From positions 599-64,598 of the forward strand of contig JAENRP010000153.1 of the NCBI GenBank assembly GCA_024741835.1: a stretch of 64,000 nt of DNA, written 5' to 3'. The translations under genes were made by a program, and so were the position numbers. Of the stretch, positions 59,605 to 64,000 are shown one piece after another; positions within the stretch are counted from its first letter, which is position 1; every line of letters starts with the position of its first letter. The stretch is from Diplocarpon mali (Eukaryota; Ascomycota; Leotiomycetes; Helotiales; Drepanopezizaceae). The notes under the pieces are model-generated. The model saw nothing but the letters and a program-made list of their open reading frames with translations. It did no database searches and was not told where the DNA came from.

Positions 59605-62599
59605 TTTACAGCCCTCCTTGATAGTCAGCTATGATCTGCAGCAGGGAGGCGGCTCTTGATTCTCGGTATTCAAAGTCAGTAGAATGAGACTTATACACAG
59701 ATCAATTCCATCAGAGACTAAAACTTAGCCCCTTTTGGTCAGGACAGTAATTTCAACTCGACGATGGTAGAGCCCAGTAGGTCTCCTGCGTGCGATCTCC
59801 CTGCCCGGACTAGGTTATTTGTTCTGATTGTATCGTCTAGGATATGCGCTTGGACTTGCAGATCCCGGTCTTCCTCTCAAGGTCGCTGTGATCAAGTATA
59901 CGTTATACAACTTTAGGCAAACACGATCTATTTCAAGGTTAAACTCGTTAACACTTTGACCAAAAAAGAAGCAGAAGGAAGAAGAAAAGCAAGGCCTCGA
60001 TCGTTTCAGCTACATGAGCCATGTAGAATGCCTCGAACACATCTATAGCCGCAATTTTGAGGACAGTGGTGACATAACGGGTTCCTTGAGATGGATATTA
60101 AGCTGGTTGCTAGCACGCTGAGTCCTGGTGCAAGGCTGGTGTCAAAGTATGTTACTGAAAGCCATTTGCAGCCGGCAACACGTCATTCTCAAAAGCTCTA
60201 CGAAGTATCCCCAGCGCCCTAGGATATTTGTAAATTAGCAAGTTTGAGGCTAGTGGCATGCGATGGATGTCAGGCAGAGCATGGAATAATCTCTCCAGCA
60301 ATCAGAGTGGAGCGACCGAGGAAAGCATCGACAAGGAGTTGCACAGAAAGCCATCACTTAGCAACGCGAAAAGGAGATCTCGCATTCTTTGGTAAAATTT
60401 GCAGGTGGGTATGTATGTCCATCAGCGCAGCACATGCGTCACAGCTACTCCTGCAAGCAAAAACTTTTCCGGGTCTGAGAATGGGCGAGACCTTGGTGGT
60501 GTTGCGCAATGTTGAGACTCATCGACTTCAAAGGGAGACACGGCACCAAGAGAAGAACCGTTAATTCATTCCTTTGCTTAGAACCAGAGACTAGGTTCAT
60601 GAAGTCATATCCAAATATGGGTTGGCAAGACTCGTCTTTTGTATGGTGCTATGATATGCAAGAAAGCCCTCGCAGACCTGAAGTTTCAGACCTGAAAGAA
60701 GAAGATGTTAAAGCTATTGCGGATCATATCAAGGAGGTTCCTTGGGGAAAAGGATGTGCAGTTGCAGGTTCAGGTGCAGGTGAAGGGGTAAGATACTGAG
60801 GCGGCTATTAAGAGAAGCACAGGAGGGATGGCTTTCATTGAATGATACTAGCGATGACATGAAAAATCGAAAAAGCTCTGTTCCAATCAATCGTTCGCTG
60901 GAGCAACTATGATTATCACACATGGAGTGCCTCGCAGCCCGCCCCTTAGATCAGTTGGCGATTTTGGTCTATTGATACAGTGTGAGCAGTATCTTCCTCC
61001 ACTCGCTAGATTCTATACCTCGCATCCATGATGAAAGTGAAGCAACTCCGGTTATCGTACTGAGATCCGGAATGGCAGAGGTGCGCAGGTGGAAGAGAGA
61101 GTAATATCTCCTTCAGAATGATAATTGTTAGGAAAAGAAAGGTGCAGCCGAAGACAATATAAAGTAGATTAAGTTAGATATGTACCAGTACCAGGCTATC
61201 CGTAGCAACACCATATCACTCTGGGTTTCTGCTGTTGCTTCGTAATTCAGACTCGGTCTCTGGACTAACTGCAATATCCCCGACCGAACAAGCAATCCCA
61301 TGTTCTGAAATGATTACCTACACAAATGTGCACTTTCTCACTTTCAGTACGTTCTCTGCGCTTGGTGCGAGAGCGGTGGATCATATTAGCAGCAGGTATG
61401 ATGATTAAGAGCAGGATCTTGGCAGGAGCATGTTCTATTGTTTCTTCAAACACGCGTCGATTTCCATCCACTTGCCACTCACCTCACAAGTAGTCCACGA
61501 GAAATGCAAAAAAGGTCTAGGAGCATTTCCCATGCAACAATCTCCCATCTCCTCTTTACCAGCCACTCGCCCTGGCTTGCGAGCCCCCTCATCACACCCA
61601 CAGCTCTAGCACCGCTAACACATCTCATTCTCTCCCTCTACCTTCTCTGATGGAGCTTCTTCCTGGCTGCGGCGGCGGTGGTGTGTCGTTCTGGTCTTGA
61701 AGCTGGGCCAGGATGTCGTCTCGGATCTGGGACCAGGTTTTGGTGGTGCGGAAAAGGTGCCAGGAGGAGCCTGCGGCTGAGAGATGGGCTGGATGTGTCG
61801 ATGCTGGAGCTGGAGCAGCGATGGGTTGGATAGGTGCTTGTGCTCCTTTGGCAGGTATTGGCCGTTCGAGGCCGGGGTCGAGGGGGAGGTTGATGCCGGG
61901 CGAAGCGCCGCGGAGGTGGTGGAGCGGGACGCATGGTAGTGAGATGAGAAAAGATGAATGTCAGGTAAACGTGTCATGGGGGTGACTTTTGCTTGTGAGA
62001 GCTTGTTGCTGTTTGGATCGTTTGGTCTGGCCTTGTATGTGGATTTTCTGGCTGACGAAACGTTCGAGGACTTGACGCTGAGCTGTGAAGAAGAACGAAC
62101 AGGGAGAGACAGAGGCAGATGCAGACATCTTGTGACTGCTGGGATTCTGGGAACAATAGGGGATGCTGCACAATGGTTCTCAGTCGAGGACGGTCGAGTG
62201 ACTTTAGTTTTGGTAAGGCGAGGCGAGGATTTGTAGGGCGCTCGCTTGAAGGCTTCAATACCGAGGAAAGAAGTTCGGGGTTCTCACTAATTGGTGGAAC
62301 AACACTTGAGAACTGTTGACCTGGACACCTGGATACAGGAGATACTGAGAACTGGTCTAAATCCCATTTAGGCGCAATTACAGGCTTGCAGATGAAATGT
62401 AACATGATAATTTTTCAAGCAACTTAATCTTAGCTAGCTTTAAGACCTGGGTTTATTGAAAGCGCAAATGCGCTTGCCGAATACCGGCTTGCCGAATATC
62501 TCGATTGTAACAAAGAGGCTGTATATAGGGCATTAAACCACTTGTTAATGAATGGAAACAGCAGCATGACAGTTTATTGCTCACGGTGTGGAATAGTAG
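59605..62599. other. Intergenic region with a GC-rich patch
   Basis: About 3 kb. Frames at 60244-60564 and 60509-60799 (+) have no recognisable motif. 61615-61980 is a GC-rich Pro/Ser/Ala-coding patch open in all three minus frames; one of them (reading INLPLDPGLERPIPAKG) looks the most protein-like but lacks an ATG or acceptor, so no gene is called. Confidence 0.4.
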
Positions 62600-62752
62600 A
62601 TGCCGAGCAAACTTACATCGAATTCTCTTGTTCAAAACAACCGGAATTCGTCAAGCCATAGCGACGTATTAGACGAATTAGACGAATTAGACGAATTAGA
62701 CGAATTAGACGAATTAGACGAATCAGACGAATTAGACGAATCAGACGAATAG
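62600..62752 (+). CDS. Putative 50-residue ORF ending in an acidic tripeptide repeat
   Basis: ATG at 62600 opens 50 codons: a Ser/Asn-rich head (MPSKLTSNSLVQNN) and then Asp-Glu-Leu or Asp-Glu-Ser repeated about nine times, closed by TAG at 62750. The tail is encoded by the 9-bp minisatellite. There is no upstream intron signal I trust and no known family. It may be an open frame by chance over a repeat. Confidence 0.2.
   Translation: MPSKLTSNSLVQNNRNSSSHSDVLDELDELDELDELDELDESDELDESDE
62663..62752. repeat. 9-bp minisatellite, ten copies
   Basis: Ten tandem units of GACGAATTA with few changes (first unit GACGTATTA, two units GACGAATCA, last unit GACGAATAG). The unit length is a multiple of three, so one plus frame stays open throughout. 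Confidence 0.95.
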
Positions 62753-63875
62753 AGGAAACAACGAAATATTAGTATCATGCTTGAGCCAGTTTCTGGCGAG
62801 TAACATCATATATATATTTGAATAATCTCGAGAGCCATAATTACCTTCCAAAGTGAGGATCTGGCCGAAATTCAAAATATGGAAACGAGTGATAGTAGAG
62901 TACTCTGTGCCTTTTATACGCCTATACCTTTTGTTGTCTTAACTCGTAAATTCCAGGTTATCCCTGCAATTTCTTGCCTATGGATTTTCTTGTGGTAGTT
63001 TTCACATGAGCCAAAACCGCGACAGGTTTCTGTAAATAGCTGAGACCAAAGGCAAGATCACCTTGCTTTTGTAAAAGCACAATCTATCATGGCAACAGAG
63101 GCAAGTGGATATTGAGCTCTTGTAAGCACAGCCATAAGGAGGCTTTCTCGAGTGATTATTGTACTCGCTAGTTCTTCACAGATGGTAACCCAGGGCTTGC
63201 CTGATAGGATTACTGCAGTGGCTTCTCCTGCTTAATTATCCCACGCCAGGCTTCGATGTCAGCTTGTTGCGCGAGGAGTTTCTTGTCAAGCTCTCGATCA
63301 ACCAGGCTATTTTGCTTGGGCACTCAAATGTGGCTCTGCAATTTGTGTTGGTGATGCAGTAGAAGGGCTAGTTTGGGCCGTGCTTCTGTACCCATGTGTA
63401 CGCAAACCAACCTGATGTACGGAAACTGATGGGATACCCCCAAGTTACATGGCTGACCCGTAAGAGCCTACCGCGAAGCCAAGTTGCTGGCTCACACCAC
63501 TCTCTTACTACGCGATATCCCAGGCATCACCAAGACTCTCAACACAACAATGATCTGCTTCGGAATAGAGTCATATGTGCACTTGCGGGTGCCCACTTGC
63601 CCAGGTCTGAGGCGGATAGCTTTGATTGTAATTTGTAAAAGTAGGCCTACTGCAGGGCAACGTGATGTTGTCCGGCAAGGGGGAAAAGAACGTGACCTCT
63701 GCTAAGCATCAGGGAAAAGGAAATCAGAGTGACTGCGACGCGTGATATTACTGATTGTGTGGAAATATTTGCAGAAGAGATACCTAAAGCCGGCACGCAG
63801 CTGGAAGCGATAAAGGACATGGAAGGAGTGGCTGAACTGGAGAAAGGGAAAAATCTATTGATTCTGCACACCTAG
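62753..63875. other. Intergenic region
   Basis: About 1.1 kb with short frames only (63396-63638, 63484-63705). Nothing recognised. Confidence 0.5.
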
Positions 63876-63972
63876 TGATAGAATCTGAAGGTGAAGATTC
63901 GCAGTTCCATGGAGCTGCAGGAGGTATATACAAGGTACGATTACATAAGCACACTCCTTGTATATTGAAACA
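63876..63972 (-). mobile_element. Solo LTR of the Copia-type family
   Basis: 97 bp related to the LTRs at 49689 and 59470: on the minus strand it begins with TGTTTCAATATACAAGG and ends with GATTCTATCA. The flanks CCTAG (63871-63875) and CATAG (63973-63977) match at four of five bases, a possible decayed target duplication. Only 28 bases follow before the window ends. Confidence 0.75.
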
Positions 63973-64000
63973 CATAGAAGCGACCGAGCCCCACCGAAAA

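Noticed and set aside
61615..61977. 120-codon Pro/Ser-rich frame and a better-looking alternative minus frame
   Set aside because: All three minus frames are open in this GC-rich patch. The most protein-like one lacks an ATG or acceptor site, so no gene model could be made.
62663..62752. CRISPR-like array
   Set aside because: Units are contiguous 9-mers without spacers; the context is eukaryotic.

Overview
The window looks like chromosomal DNA of a filamentous ascomycete (Pezizomycotina; a leotiomycete is a guess from general feel, not shown). The reasons are multi-exon genes with 45-145 nt introns, GTRNGT donors and CTRAC-type branch points, eukaryote-only genes (the GINS subunit PSF2, an RNA-dependent RNA polymerase), and AT-rich transposon relics whose nonsense codons have the C-to-T signature of repeat-induced point mutation (RIP).

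Layout. 1-11.9 kb is GC-rich, full of micro- and minisatellites and purine or pyrimidine tracts, and holds no gene I can support; it could be a very long upstream or leader region of a gene left of the window, or a non-coding RNA locus. 11.9-13.7 kb (-) is a leucine-rich-repeat-like gene with an apparent frameshift. 13.7-19.5 kb is an empty AT-rich stretch. 19.5-23.1 kb is a divergent pair: FOL1-type HPPK-DHPS (-) and nitronate monooxygenase (+). 23.1-30.6 kb is gene-poor, with an unidentified decayed gene and an eroded MFS transporter. 30.6-38.2 kb carries PSF2 (-), an allantoate-permease-family MFS transporter (+) and a Cys/His-rich coiled-coil protein (+). 38.5-41.9 kb is an AT-rich element with LTR-like direct repeats. 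43.1-48.2 kb has a small two-helix membrane protein (+) convergent with a 1188-residue RNA-dependent RNA polymerase (-). 49.4-49.8 kb has a MITE next to a solo LTR. 55.0-57.1 kb is an eight-exon LtrA-family membrane protein (+). 58.4-59.6 kb is a Copia-type element reduced to LTR, gag and an LTR stub, flanked by a perfect 5-bp target duplication. 62.6 kb holds a 9-bp repeat encoding an acidic tripeptide tail, and 63.9 kb another solo LTR of the Copia family.

How parts relate. The genes are mostly unrelated housekeeping or accessory functions (folate synthesis, nitronate detoxification, replication initiation, transport). The most coherent theme is genome defence: an apparently intact RNA-silencing polymerase lies among repeats that bear RIP-type damage. 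Exon structures were joined by hand from splice signals and frame continuity; all intact models close in frame. Nothing was checked by database search.
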